Program-made: the position numbers and the translations under genes
The notes under the pieces: generated by a model
What the model saw: the letters and a program-made list of their open reading frames with translations, nothing else
Told to the model about the DNA's origin: nothing
The model's database searches: none
DNA from: Ailanthus altissimus
Taxonomy: Eukaryota; Streptophyta; Magnoliopsida; Sapindales; Simaroubaceae
Assembly: GCA_946807835.1 (NCBI GenBank)
Contig: OX327705.1
Span: 15,902,501 to 15,966,500 of the forward strand
Reading direction: 5' to 3'
DNA: 64,000 nucleotides
Part shown: positions 48,827-60,960 of the stretch, in pieces
Layout of the letters: each line of letters begins with the position of its first letter
Position numbering within the stretch: position 1 is the stretch's first letter

Positions 48827-50096
48827 CTAGGGAATAGAATATAATATTCTAGATGTGTCATTAGCCATAATAGGAAGCCAATCATAATGTGCTTTCCACA
48901 AGAAGAATTTTACTTTAAGGGGAACATAGGGCTTCCAAATCGCTTTCCACCATTTAACAAGAGCATTAGAGTTAGAACTTGAAGATGAATCATCGATTTT
49001 CATTGGTAGCCAATAACCACCTTTAACCATATATAAACCCTTCTTATTAAAATGCTAATTGAGATGGTCAGAAGTATTATTTTTAACTTTTGATAAGCCA
49101 AGAATAATCTCAACATCTCTTTATAAAATGACAGGCAAATCGGCTCATCATTCCACGAGCTAGATGCATTTTTTAAAGAACTAACTCTAACATCAATAGG
49201 AAGCTTCGAGATGGTATATGGTTTGAACCCAAACGGTCGATGAAATCACTTATCATTATAGATCGAAATCATTTCACCATTATCAACTATCCATTTGAAA
49301 CTTTTTTCAAGAATGTACAAGCTCTTTGTTTGAAGCCTTAGCAAAAAATTAAAAAAAAACAGAAGAATTTGGAAAATAAAGCCTTTTAAAACTTTAGCTT
49401 CCAAAAAGCTAGGGTCTTTAATGACCCACCATCCTTTCTTTGTTAAAAAAGCCTTGTTAAAGAAGAAAAAGGTTCCTAAACCAAGTCTACCATCCTTCTT
49501 ATTACAAACAAAGATGGTTCCAATTGCATTAGTGTAACTTTATATTCTTATCTCTGCCACCCCACCAGAAATGTACATTAAGCTAATGTATCGTGTAAAC
49601 CAAACTAGTAAAGAGCCTAAACATATTCATCAAATAGGTCAGAATGGATTGAATAATAACTTTAATAAGAGTTTCCCTATTTGCTATCAAGAACACTTTA
49701 GAATTTCAACCCTAAGGATTTGCTTAAATTCTCTTCTTGATTAAGGCATAAGGATTGCTTTGAAATGCCTTCATAACTTGACATACACAAGTACTGTCCA
49801 TGACCATTAACCCAAAGAATTTCTAAAGTGTGAGCCAAAGTAATAATCGTATTTTGATGAACATTTTTATTGAAACAAACAACAAATTTATCAAAGTTTA
49901 TAGTTTGGCCCAAAGCTGAAGCATAAACTGATAAAATATATATTTTTTATAGCAACACATTCTTTTAGTCGAGCTTGTAAAAAAAATGAAACTATCATTG
50001 ACATAAAACAAATGATAGATTTTAAGGATTACCATGATCACATTGAATTCAATGTAGTAAACCATCAACTTTTGCTCTGTGTGCCAATGATATCAT
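48827..50096 (-). pseudogene. LINE element: reverse transcriptase 3' part and zinc-binding domain
   Basis: On the minus strand, from about 50040 downward, YVNDSFIFF matches the reverse transcriptase active site, with the first Asp of the usual (F/Y)ADD changed to Asn. GQTINFDKFVVCFNKN and a following I-L-W-V-N-G-H-G-Q-Y-L-like stretch (49698-49913) are the conserved thumb-side motifs. WWKAIWKPYVPLKVKFFLWKA (within 48827-49030) is the zf-RVT domain. The 5' part (endonuclease, fingers) is absent because Copia element H begins at 50097. Confidence 0.8.
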
Positions 50097-51036
50097 TGTT
50101 AGAAATATGCCCTTAAAGCATGATTATTTTTATTTAGATACTACTAAAAATTAATAATAGAGGTTATTCATTAAATTTTAATTTTGCAATTTTAATTACT
50201 TTTATTCAAATATCATAAAATTCTCTAATTATTATATGTAACCTTAAACTTAGTATATAATAGTTATATACAAGAGGATTAAGTTTAAGCATAATAATCT
50301 AATATAGTCCCTAGTCTAAATAGAGATGAAAACTTCATTTAATAAACTATAAATGTTGTCCATTTATATATTATCTACAATGGTCTTATTCGAATCATTT
50401 TATGTGTTGACATAGAAAATGGAGACACTTTATATAATATTGATTATATATAACTGGATCATGATAAAATTAATTCTATGTTATACTTTATTAATAAAGA
50501 GAATTTATTTCATCACAATATAATCATATATGGATTAATATTAATACTGAGTGATTAACGAACTCCTGTTTATTGAATTAATTTATTAATTTACAAAGAA
50601 AAGACTGTAAAATATTTTTAATAAATTACTATGTATTTTATAGAAGAAATGAATGACTGGGAACATTTGTAATAGAAATAGAATCCATTCCTAAAAAAAA
50701 GTTAGATAAGTTTTTTCCTTAATAATTGATTCTAGTCTTAAATATAATGAGCTTAATTTTCTATAAGAGTTAAAGAAAATAATTAATTTGTGATTTTTAC
50801 AAATTAGATATTCAAAAGAAGATCAATGTGGATCAAGAATAAAGATGTAATAAGTTTGGTTAACAGACACTCGTCTTAACTCTAATTATGAACACTTGTA
50901 GAGGATTGATCTATATGAAATAATTATTAAATTGACAAAAAATATTTTCTATTTTTTATTTTATCTGCCAAATTAAACGTTTAACTTTATATTTTTAGTA
51001 GAGTAATGTTTAGTAGTATAAAGATAATAAATAAAA

Positions 51037-51180
51037 GGGGTATTATCACGAATAGCCCTAAGGTAAGGCTTAATTATAGAAATACCCACGAGTTTTAGAT
51101 TCCATAAGCAATACCTGAACGTTTTAAGATATTTCATCAATGCCTTGCCTTTATAGAATCTTTTGTTAAAGTTGATGGAA
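51037..51180 (+). repeat. MULE left terminal inverted repeat
   Basis: GGGGTATTATCACGAA at the outer end. It pairs with the reverse complement of 58050-58193, with mismatches spread through it; the best-kept part is TTAATTATA-AAATACCCACGAGTTTTAGATT. Confidence 0.9.
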
Positions 51181-52135
51181 TAAAGGCATTGTAGTTATTT
51201 TGGCTTGGGTTATTAAACAAGCACCTAAAAAATGGCACGTGTCGTGCTCTTGTAACCAAATAAAGCCAAATCATTTTCCAAACACCCTTTAATCTGTGTA
51301 ACCAAATAAGTCCAATTTACAACTACCACCTTATTTTCAATTGCTTACCCACGAAGCATTTCTACACAAAATAACTTTCATTGAAAAATCAAACGACGAT
51401 CATTCATCTTATGCTGTGAAAGATATGCTATAAAGGAGACGACCAGACTGTAAATGAGATGGAGATGAGGGGTCTGTCAGGTAAGGTGTTTTAACTCAGA
51501 ATCATAGTACTGTTAGTTTATTTGTTTTTTATATTATTTTTTTAATCATTATGGGGTTTAGATTTGAGTTTTAGCTGTTATGTTGTTTTTTAAAGGTTTT
51601 TGGTACTGTGAAATTTTGGGTATGAAGCCATCATTCATCAGGGTTGATGGTTTTATATATGAGTATATTACAACATTATGTTTTCTTTCATTCAAATTTT
51701 GTGTACATAAATGTAAATTAACATGTATGTAGGTATATTACTATACTAATATGTTCCCTAGATGTAAAATTGCCGATACATGTTCTTTATATGTGACATC
51801 GTCTCTACATGTGAATAAATTCATTTAGATGTCGGTATATTGCATGTAGGTGGTTTTATTATATATATAGTTTTTTGTTTATATGTTTCATATCTGTTAA
51901 ATTGCACATACATGTATGTGCAATTTAACTTATTTGAATGATGTAGTTATATTGCATGTGGGTGGTTTTATTATGAGTTTTTTGTGTTTATATGTTCTCT
52001 ATCTGTTAAATTGCATATACATGTATATAATTTAACTTGCTTAAATAATGTGGGTATATTGCATATGGGTAGTAAATTATTTTTTGTTACATAAAGGTAT
52101 AGAATCTAAATCAATTTATTTTTAAAATTCACTTC

Positions 52136-54520
52136 AGGATTGTGTTGTTTGATTTATCTGTCACTGTGTTTGGAAAGACTGTATTTTTAGATAATGTTGA
52201 TCCTGATGATTTTAGCAGAGTATGTTTGTTAAATGATGTAATGAAAAGTGTTATGAATAGGATAGTTCATCATATGAAGAAATATAGAGTGCAAGCTATT
52301 TTACCTTGGTCTAGGGGTAGGTTATAAATAGAGGATGACCTAGATGTAGAGTTAATGTTTGAGTTATTTTTATTTAGAGGGGTTACAAACATCGAGTTAA
52401 CCCTAGATGCAGTACCATTTGATGTTATCCATATTCTACTACTTGGGCCACCAAAACCTAGCACTTCAAAATTTGGTAAGAAGGTAGATAACACAGGGAG
52501 TCAGTTCCTTGATAGCCAACCATTGTCATACACCACCCAATCAAGTCCCAGCACCCAACCTCACCCAAATGTTACTGATACTCATAGAAATTTGACCCAA
52601 ATTGAAGTCCCTATTGAAATTGAAGTCCCCATTCAAATAGAAGTCCCTATCTATACTGAAAATACCACACAAATTAAAAATCCCACCCATACTGAAAGTG
52701 CTACCCAAACTCCAATTTCTACCCATACTGAAAATACCACCCGAACTTTAATTCCCACATATAAAGAAAATGCCACCCAAACTAATCCAAGCACTAGAAT
52801 ATAACCTACACCAAGGGTTTATGAAATAGACGATGAGGCAGATAAAAGCTTTCATTTCTTTGGTAAGAAGGACAATATAGAGGAAAATGTGGATGAAGTT
52901 GGTAATTGTCCAACATCAAGTTTGGTTAATGATGGTGTGGAAGAGTATGAGTCAGATGATGATGATTTTGTGTTTAGCTCATCTAAAGAGAATGATGAAG
53001 TTTATAGAAAGTCTAGGAAAATTAAAGGGAAACTATGGTAAAGAAACTAGGAGAGCTAATTTCATTTGAAGTTGGTAACTTATTTACAAGTATTGACTAA
53101 TTTAGAGATGCATTTACAAAATGCATTATACAACAAAGGTTCATACCCAAGAAAGTGAAAAATGAACCTGCAAGGGTAACAGTAATATATGTTTTTAAGG
53201 GATGTCCCTAGAAGATATATGCTAGTAGAAAGCAAGGTAAATTGTCCTTCATGGTTAAAAGCTATAACCCTAAGCATACCTTTCTTAGATCCACCAAAAC
53301 TGTTGAGGCCAAATTACTATGGTTTACAAAACAATTTGAAGATTTAGTGAGAGCTATGACTGAGGTTAAAGCTTCAGTGCTTGAGCAAAAATTGTTGCAA
53401 AAATATGGAGTGAGTGTCAATAGGCAAAGACTTTATGAGTAAAGAAAAGGCCACAAAAAATATTGCAGAGGACTATATTAAATCTTATGCTGACCTACAC
53501 AAGTATTCATATATGGTTTGGAAAAAGTAACCCTGGTACAATAGCATTAATTCAGTCAAAAATACTATATAATGTCGGTACTAGCAATCCTAAATATATA
53601 CTAATAAACCCAAAATTTAAGAGAATTTTCATAGCCTTTCCAATATAGAAAATAGATTTTTTGAATGGTTGTAAACATTTTATAAGGCTAGATGGATGTC
53701 ACTCAAAAGGGAGATGTAGTAGTATTTTGCTGTCAGCTGTAGCTCTAGATGCCAACAATGGTATATTTCCATTGGCAATGTGTATATATGAGGTAGAATA
53801 TACTGACAATTGATTTTTTTCCCTAGAAAGGTTATATAATTTGATAAGCTATGAGGATATGAGGGTGGTGATATTTATACGTGACAGATAAAAGGCGTTA
53901 GTGGATGCTTTCGCTGTATATTGGCCAAATTCTAATACAAGATGGTGTGCTAGGCATATATATGCAAATTTTAGAAGTCAATGGCCTAGTTTGCATTTAA
54001 AGTTTTTGTTTTAGACTGTAGTAAGGGAGACTGAAAAACATCAATTTAGAAACCTTCTTCAATCCATAAAATTAGTTGACCCGTATGCATTTGATTAGCT
54101 AAGTAAACTACCAGCTAGCAAGTGGTCCAAACATGGATTTGCTCCAAATATTAAATGTAAGCAAGTGACAAACAACTTCACTGAAGCCTTTAACAATTAG
54201 TTGTTACAGGAAAGAAAAATGCCCATTATAACTCTACTTGAGTATTATAGAAGAAGAGTAATGGTTAGAATACAAAAGAGGTGTCATTATGGACAATCAT
54301 GGCCAACTGATATAGCACCTGTTGTAAGGAAAACATGGTGAAATTAGATGATGTGGGCAGACAATTAAGGATCTTAAATGCGAAAAATAGATTTTTAAAA
54401 ATTTTTGATCCTAAGAAAGCCTACTTGGTTGACATGAATACCGAAACCTGTGAGTGCTTTGCATGGCAGTTATTGTGTTTCCCATGCAAAAATGCAATGA
54501 GAGTGATAGTATATTTATAG
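52136..54520 (+). pseudogene. MULE transposase, main part
   Basis: In order: an N-terminal region (52142-52330, VTVFGKTVFLD) and a Pro/Thr/Glu-rich tail of short repeats (52540-52800). An acidic stretch follows (52880-52990), then the MuDR DNA-binding-like domain near 53090-53440 (FMVKSYNPKHT). The MULE transposase core starts near 53680 (RLDGCHSKG, carrying the first catalytic Asp), with later W-C-A-R-H-I and FNN-type motifs to ~54200. A SWIM zinc finger is at 54449-54500 (CECFAWQLLCFPCKNAM, last His replaced by Asn). Many stops break the frame. A CAG/GTAAGG at ~51480 with a CAG at ~52136 may be a leader intron. Confidence 0.87.
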
Positions 54521-54640
54521 GTGATAGGGGTTAATTAAGTTTAATATTTTCATCTTCTAAATTTAATATTTGTTAGTAGAAATTAAGATTATTTGGCTTT
54601 TGATATATTTTATTATTATTTTTATAGGTTTGAAGTCAAT

Positions 54641-55940
54641 TGAGTAAATTGGGTTCAAACTCTAATGAAAATAGGCCAAAAACATCAAGTTGCTACAGTA
54701 CCTACTACAGTATATTGTTACAATAACTAGATATAGTGATATGCAACAGTACCTAGCGTTGCGGCATCCAAAATAGTATCTCAGCGCCGTAGCGCCCAGG
54801 ATTCAGTGTACGGTGCGAGAATAGTGCCGATGGATAGTACCCAGTGAAGAGTACTCATTAATAGTATTTTTCTACAGTAACTCGTGAACAGTAATTCTAT
54901 TTTGACTTGTATTTGATATTTAACCATAATTTGATGACATAAACCTAAAAATAGAAGGCCCAAAACCCTAATTAAAAGGGAGAAAATGAGAAAAAAAAAA
55001 GAGGCAAAAAACTTAGAGAAAGAATTCACAACACAAAATCAAAGATCAAAGTCAAAGATTGAAGAACCAAGATCAAGATTCAAGCTTCAAGTCAAGATTG
55101 AGCTAGAAGCACATTAAGGAGTCACTTTGATTAGTTTTTCTTCTCTTTCTTTATCATTATATTCTTGTTCTTGTTGATCTTTATGAATTTGTTAGATACT
55201 TTTGATTTTGTGATAGGCTAAATTGTTCATCTAGGGTTAGACTATGTGAACCTAGTATGAATTTGAATTATGTGAATTTTTAGTTTATGAACTTGATACA
55301 TTCAATTGATTCATTCTATCTTGTATTTATTGATGTCATTATATCTGGCCAATATTATGAATAATTAAGGAACCTAGAGTAGTTTTTTGATGAACTTGAC
55401 AAAGGGATTCATGTCTTTAACCTAGGGTAGTTTAATGCATGATCATAGGGTAACAACTATGAGTTCTATTTATGATAGACATATACCTAGATGGCATGTA
55501 TGGTATAATTTAGACTTGAACTTAATGAATTACATTCTTATTTGATTACTATAGACATATAGGTGATTATTAGAATGCGTAATATAGTCACTTGACCATC
55601 GACAGAGGCTTGTGATGAGATTAGTGTATAAGTCAATCAATTGGTATTAAGGGATTAACTAAGTGGTTAATGAGTTCAATGAAATACTAGGGGACAAGTC
55701 AAAACCCTAGATTATCTTTATTTGTGAATTCTACCATTTGCTTTTGTTTAGTTTAATTGATAGAATTAGATTAGTTAAATAAATTCTAGATTTTAGTTTT
55801 TTGAATAAAAGTAAGTAGGTACAATTTTAGTACTTGATTTGTAGAATTAAATCGCATAGTCCGTATAGGATCAATACTTGGACTTAAAATCCTATATTAC
55901 TTGATACGATAGTGTGCGCTTGCACTTACCTAGTATAGCA
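54641..55940 (+). mobile_element. Solo LTR (Ty3/Gypsy, Athila/Tat-like) inside the MULE
   Basis: Starts TGAGTAAATTGGG and ends TAGTATAGCA. TCAAT is repeated exactly at 54636-54640 and 55941-55945. The 3' end, with GATACGATAGTGTGCGCTTGCAC (55896-55918), is the style of Athila/Tat LTR ends (from memory). It carries a GCGCCGTAGCGCCC block near 54783-54797 and ACAGTA/GAACAGTA motifs. There is no coding capacity; the open frame 54781-55029 is spurious. Confidence 0.85.
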
Positions 55941-55945
55941 TCAAT

Positions 55946-56265
55946 CAATGGACTGACCCAACAATGTATGTGGACAAACTACTATGTAAGAATACTTTTT
56001 TGAGTACTTATGAGGGGATGATTAGGTTAATTCCAGATAAATGTGCATGGGATGATGTCAACTTACCCAGATTAAACCCCCCCATAAAATAAAAGATCCA
56101 TTTGAAGACCTAAGTTAAACAGAAGGAGAGAGCCAAGTGAACCTGCCAAGACCCAGAGATCTTTTGTTGTAACATGTAGAACTTGTGGCAAATTTGGTCA
56201 CAATTCCAGAACATATAGATTGAAAAACAAAAATAATGATTCTGTAAGTAATACTACTATTTTTG
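55946..56265 (+). pseudogene. MULE transposase C-terminal part with zinc knuckle
   Basis: Continues the transposase after the solo LTR: a VYVDKLL-like stretch, then LIPDKCAWDDVNLPRLNPP spread over two frames (56015-56080). A basic region and a zinc knuckle CRTCGKFGHNSRTY (56177-56218) follow, with the last Cys changed to Tyr. This order, SWIM then knuckle, is usual at the C-terminus of MuDR-type transposases. Confidence 0.78.
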
Positions 56266-57600
56266 TTTTAGTTATTTTATTGTTTCATTAATTTTTGAAA
56301 TGTAGTACTATTTTATTTTTAAGGGATAGGTTCAGGTGGGGTAAGTTCATCATATACTACTTTAAGGATGGTGCAATTTGCTGAGTGACTTAAATTTATT
56401 TAGTTGGTTTAAATAGGTCAATTGTAATGTCTTATTTCAATCATTTTACTTAATCATGCAGGGAAGGGGAACAAGTAGTTCCCAAGGTTCGACTACTATG
56501 CAGGGAATGGGATCAAAAATAGGTGTAACTAGTTTAATAGGTATCACTTAACAATAATCTTAAGTGCTATATGTGTGATTTTGCTTAACAATAACAATCA
56601 TCAATATTGTTTTAGCAAATATAAACATTTCTAATTTAAACACTATGTGTGATTTTTAAGAAATAGAGGGAGAGGGAACTTGGGAGACCTAGAAAATAAC
56701 CAAGATTGTTATGAAGTTTGTAGCTGAACTTGTGTTATTTTTGAAACACTATGCATCATAACCTTTTTTAAAGCATAATGGTTCATGAATTGGTTTAATT
56801 TTACAAGCTAAAAATGATGGTACTTTCAAAGCATTTTTGTAAGAATTATGGTGCTTTGGAAGCATTTTTTACAAGTTGGTGGTAACTTAGTTCACTAATT
56901 TAATATTACAGCTTACATCTTTCATGCATTATAGTATTAATAATACATTTTTCTTCATGTCATGCATTTGCATGCACATGATAAAATTACAACCATTAAG
57001 ATCACCAACAAAATACGATACACATTCTTCACCATAATTTTCATTTCATCAATTTTTACCTATGTCTGCCTATCCAACCAACACCCTGCACACTTCTCCA
57101 TCAACATTTTGCACTGCTTCCACCAATGTAGAGATTTCATGAACTTTAAACATATAATAGTTAAAGTCTTCTTCCTTTGGTTCCCAAAATCTGTAGTAAC
57201 TGCATCTTCTTCCCTCACAATAGAAGTACAACTTATTAGGATTATTCTGACTCTGATTTCCTAACAGTTGCCTTCCTTCCAAATGATCATACTTTGTTTC
57301 TAAATTCTATAATTCATCCATTCACTTTACTTAGGTTTGTAGGGCTTAACGTGATTATGCTATTATGAAAGACTTTTCTGATGTATGGTTATTTTTTATG
57401 CTGTTGCGAGACACTTGAAGAATGTATGAGGCACTTTCATGAGGTAAGGATATTTTTGTATGTGTTTGAGATTGGTGTGGATGAAAACTATATGTGAGAT
57501 TGCATGGGTTATGCTATTGTGAGGCAAGTTTGATATTGCTTGAGATTGCAAATGAAATGGCAAAACATAATGGTCTCTTATATGGGTTGATTTAACCGTT
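56266..57600 (+). other. MULE 3' non-coding part
   Basis: AT-rich with no recognised domain. Open frames at 56962-57264 (+), 57070-57282 (-) and 57396-57674 (-) are short and match nothing known to me. Confidence 0.4.
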
Positions 57601-57639
57601 ACATTATAACAGTTACCTATAGTGCCGATTTTTTTAAAA

Positions 57640-58035
57640 AAAAAATTAGGGGCAAATAAGTTATTATACTGCAACTTTCACCTTTAATTATATTAAATTT
57701 TTTAATTTAATCAAGGGAAAATAAGTCATTACACTAAAACTGTTCTAGAAAATGTATTATATCTTTAAAATTCGTAGGGGCAAATAAGTCATTTCGTGTA
57801 AATGGGTGTCTTGCATGTCTATTAATTTTTTCAATTTTATCAAGGCCATATACGTAATTTTGCATATAAAAAATCTAATTTTTCATGTGCTAAAAAGTAC
57901 ATTTTTGTCTTGTCTTGAGAAATGGACCATTTAGGGATACGTGCTAACAAGTGCAAATTGTAATCTCATATACTAAAATATATATAGGGGCAATTTAGAT
58001 ATTTCATTTTGACAGGGGCATTTTAGAGATTTTAT
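57640..58035 (+). repeat. MULE subterminal repeats
   Basis: The phrase AGGGGCAAATAAGTCAT recurs in varied forms at about 57648, 57712, 57777, 57987 and 58013, with spacings of roughly 25 to 210 bp, inside the right terminal repeat. Subterminal motif clusters often bind transposase in DNA transposons (family knowledge). Confidence 0.6.
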
Positions 58036-58049
58036 TGCTGCTGACATAT

Positions 58050-58193
58050 AATATATTACATTTAATAGAAGATTTTGTAATTGTAGGGCATTGATGAAAT
58101 TTTTTAAAATATTTGGGTATTGTTTATGAAATCTAAAACTCGTGGGTATTTTTATAATTAAGTCTTACCTTTGGGTATTCATGATAATATTTT
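58050..58193 (-). repeat. MULE right terminal inverted repeat
   Basis: Reverse complement begins AAATATTATCATGAATACCC and pairs with 51037-51180. The outer GGG of the left end is AAA here. Confidence 0.9.
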
Positions 58194-59158
58194 TAAATAA
58201 AATTATGTTGATTAAAGAATTTTAGTTAAATGTTTTAATTTATTAGAGTTAATTTTTGTTGGTCCAGTAGGTCCCCATACTAGCTCTATAAAACACTAAA
58301 GATTAAGAATTAATTGCTGAATCTAATATTAATTAGCCCATGTTTAATATGATTAAGCCCAATGTGCCCAATTATTTATTGACTCAAATCATAATAGTTA
58401 TGAAATTAAATAAATAATTACATTATTTATTTAATTTACATAATTTAGATAATTAAGAATTATCTACTAAAATTATCTAATTAAAATAAAAAATATTAGA
58501 TATCATTTTATCTAATTCTTAAGCAATTATCTAAATTAAATAATATATACTATTATTTATCGTAATTCTATTATACGATTAGAGTTTAGATAAAATACTA
58601 TTCCAAAAAAAGAGAATACATACACTATTAAAGGAGGTCTTTAGAATTCCTCTTTACATATTTTTTTTGTGTGCTTTCATATTTTTCTTTGAGTTGAATT
58701 TTTTTAGAAAAAAAAATTAAGAACACAAACTCCATAATTAATTGATATGCTCACATAAACAGTCTATTTGTAGAACATACAACAGGAAAGATTTATTGAT
58801 ATTGGTAGAGAACACTCGTTGAAATTTGCAATCAATGTATTTTTATACACCCTTTGTTGTTAAATTAAAAAAATAGAATAACAAATTTTTTAAAAATCAA
58901 TCTCATTATTTGTATCAGAGTTAGGTTCATGTCTATTTTAATTTAACAATTACGAATTTTATTTTTGTGTTTTAGATGAGTAAGCATATATTATGATTAT
59001 TATTTTTTATTATTCATGGTATAAATAGTTATAAATTGTTGTATTAATTTATGGTGTTAGTTATTAATTATATAATATTTTAGATTTAGATTGATTAGAT
59101 CAATTTTCGTAAGTGCATTAGATTTTTTTTATTATTTTTATTATTATAATATAAAAAA

Positions 59159-59700
59159 ATGGCGAAGGATGAATTTTGGGGTGAGTTGAAGATTGGTGGT
59201 GCAACTCCCATTGGGGTCACACGAGAGCATGGCTTTGGGATGTCCAAAAGCCCCATCGACGGCTCCCTTGGAAGGAGCTACACCGGCCCTCGAGAGTCGT
59301 GTATGGAAATGGCCCTTAAAGGCCTTTACTCGGCCACGATCGTTCATGGACCATGGCTGAAGAAGGCTGCTGGCACAATACAAAAGAGCCATGCCTGAAG
59401 GGGCACTCCACCTCACTAGAGGAGTGTATGCTCGTGGCACACAATGCTGCCCGTGCTTCTGAGAAAAGGCCTGCTAAAAGGCAGGCCTTCTCTTTTTCTC
59501 AATTAAGGCCATGTCAGCCATAAAGAGGTCAGGCATGGTCGTGGGCCAGATTAGGCCCGTTGAGGTAGGGGTGGCCTTTAGGCCATGCTAGACTTGTTGA
59601 AAAGCAGGCCCAACTTGAGTTAGGCCTGTGGTTGACCCTAAGCAGTGGCTGGACAAGGGTTTTGGGCCTGCCCTCTTAGCAGGCCCAACAACAATAATAA
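59159..59700. other. GC-rich AGGCC-repeat segment in the element H leader
   Basis: Composition jumps to GC-rich between AT-rich flanks. The words AGGCC and GGCCT recur throughout, and 59466-59489 is a perfect hairpin, AAGGCCTGC then GCAGGCCTT around a six-base loop. A 79-codon open frame (59159-59398, +) starts in it but resembles nothing known. It could be part of the H leader or a separate insertion. An (AT)n run follows at 59706-59732. Confidence 0.5.
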
Positions 59701-59732
59701 TTAAAAATATATATATATATATATATATATAA

Positions 59733-60960
59733 TTATACAAGATATGATTGTATTTTATTAGGAGATCTTTCTGATTTCAACATTACACCAAGAAGAAGAA
59801 GATATAAGGAAATATTTTCTTTTTAATTTTTTGAATTTTAATTTCTTTTCCTACGAATCTAAAATATTCGGTTAAAATCAATATATTTGTTTTCATGTGA
59901 TAATTTATATTATAACATTTGTCCATGTATTATTACATGTTATTTAAATCTTAGATGTGCCTAATCAATGCATTATAATATGCCATAATATGCGAGTCAT
60001 TATTTTATTTTATTTTTATAATAATTTTCGTTTAGATTTAATAAAATTAAGATATAGTATAAATTAGTTATTAAATTTAATTAAAATAGTTTCAATTAAT
60101 ATAATAGAGAATTAAATTTTAATTAGATTAAAATGAATTAATTCTATAATTGGTATAAATAATGTGAATTAAATTTAATTAGTTAAATCTACTAAATTCA
60201 TATTAGACTAACTAAGCATATTAAATAGTTTATTATGTCTTAATCATTCATAAAAAATTAGATTTTTAGTGTAAAAATATAATAATTTATTTAAGGGTTA
60301 ATAGGATTATATTTATAAACACTTAGAATAACCTAATGATCAATAATTGACTAGTAATAATAGTTTTCATTAACATTATAAAATATGAGATATTTTATAA
60401 AACAAAACTCTACAACATAAAATAGTAAGTGGGAGAGGGTGAAATAATAATTTTACTCATGGTATGCATTGTTAGTTTAATAATAAGATTTAAGCGGCAC
60501 ATTGTAACGGTTTAGCATTCTTTCTATTTACGTGTTTAAATTAATACTAAAGTTAACTTCTAAGAAATAGAATTTATGGATATATTTCTAAATTGACCTA
60601 CTCTACACCAATAACTTTCAAATTAAGTTTAAGAATTCGAAACGATGCGTCACACTTACATAAATATATTTATATGGATAATTATATTTAGACTAAAATA
60701 AACAGTAAATAATTAATGTAGAAGTTATGAGATAACTTAAAGGTATTAATTAATTAAAATTGTCTTAGTCTAATTTGAAAATTTTCTGACCTACCCTATG
60801 GTGGCACATTAATTTTAATAAATTGGATTATCATGGTACATATTTTTCTTAGGGTTTTTATCTTTTTTCTTTTGTATTATGCATCATGTTTAAAGTTTTA
60901 TACCAAATTTGCGATGATATTTGAGATTGAATGAATATTTTCTTTATTTATTTCAAAAAA
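59733..60960. other. AT-rich leader of element H
   Basis: Non-coding by inspection. It lies between the GC-rich segment and the gag start; no domain or paired repeat was seen. Confidence 0.4.

Larger units (their letters stand above)
51037..58193 (+). mobile_element. MuDR-type MULE DNA transposon
   Basis: The 9-bp target site TAAATAAAA is repeated exactly at 51028-51036 and 58194-58202, the duplication length typical of Mutator-like elements. Inverted terminal repeats of about 140 bp (51037-51180 and 58050-58193) share CCCACGAGTTTTAGATT and ATTTCATCAATGCC. Inside, on the plus strand, are the parts of a MuDR-like transposase. A 1.3-kb solo LTR interrupts it. Without that insertion the element is ~5.85 kb. 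Confidence 0.93.
50097..58905 (+). repeat. Element H 5' LTR, split by the MULE
   Basis: Left piece 50097-51036, right piece 58203-58905, together about 1.64 kb. A TATA-like CTCTATAAAACAC occurs at 58285-58297. The exact end is uncertain: CA at 58904-58905 is six bases before the primer site, and an alternative end is at 58882. Confidence 0.5.

Noticed and set aside
59144..59440. Overlapping open frames on both strands of the GC island
   Set aside because: Long frames are expected from the local loss of AT-rich stop codons; neither product resembles a known protein.
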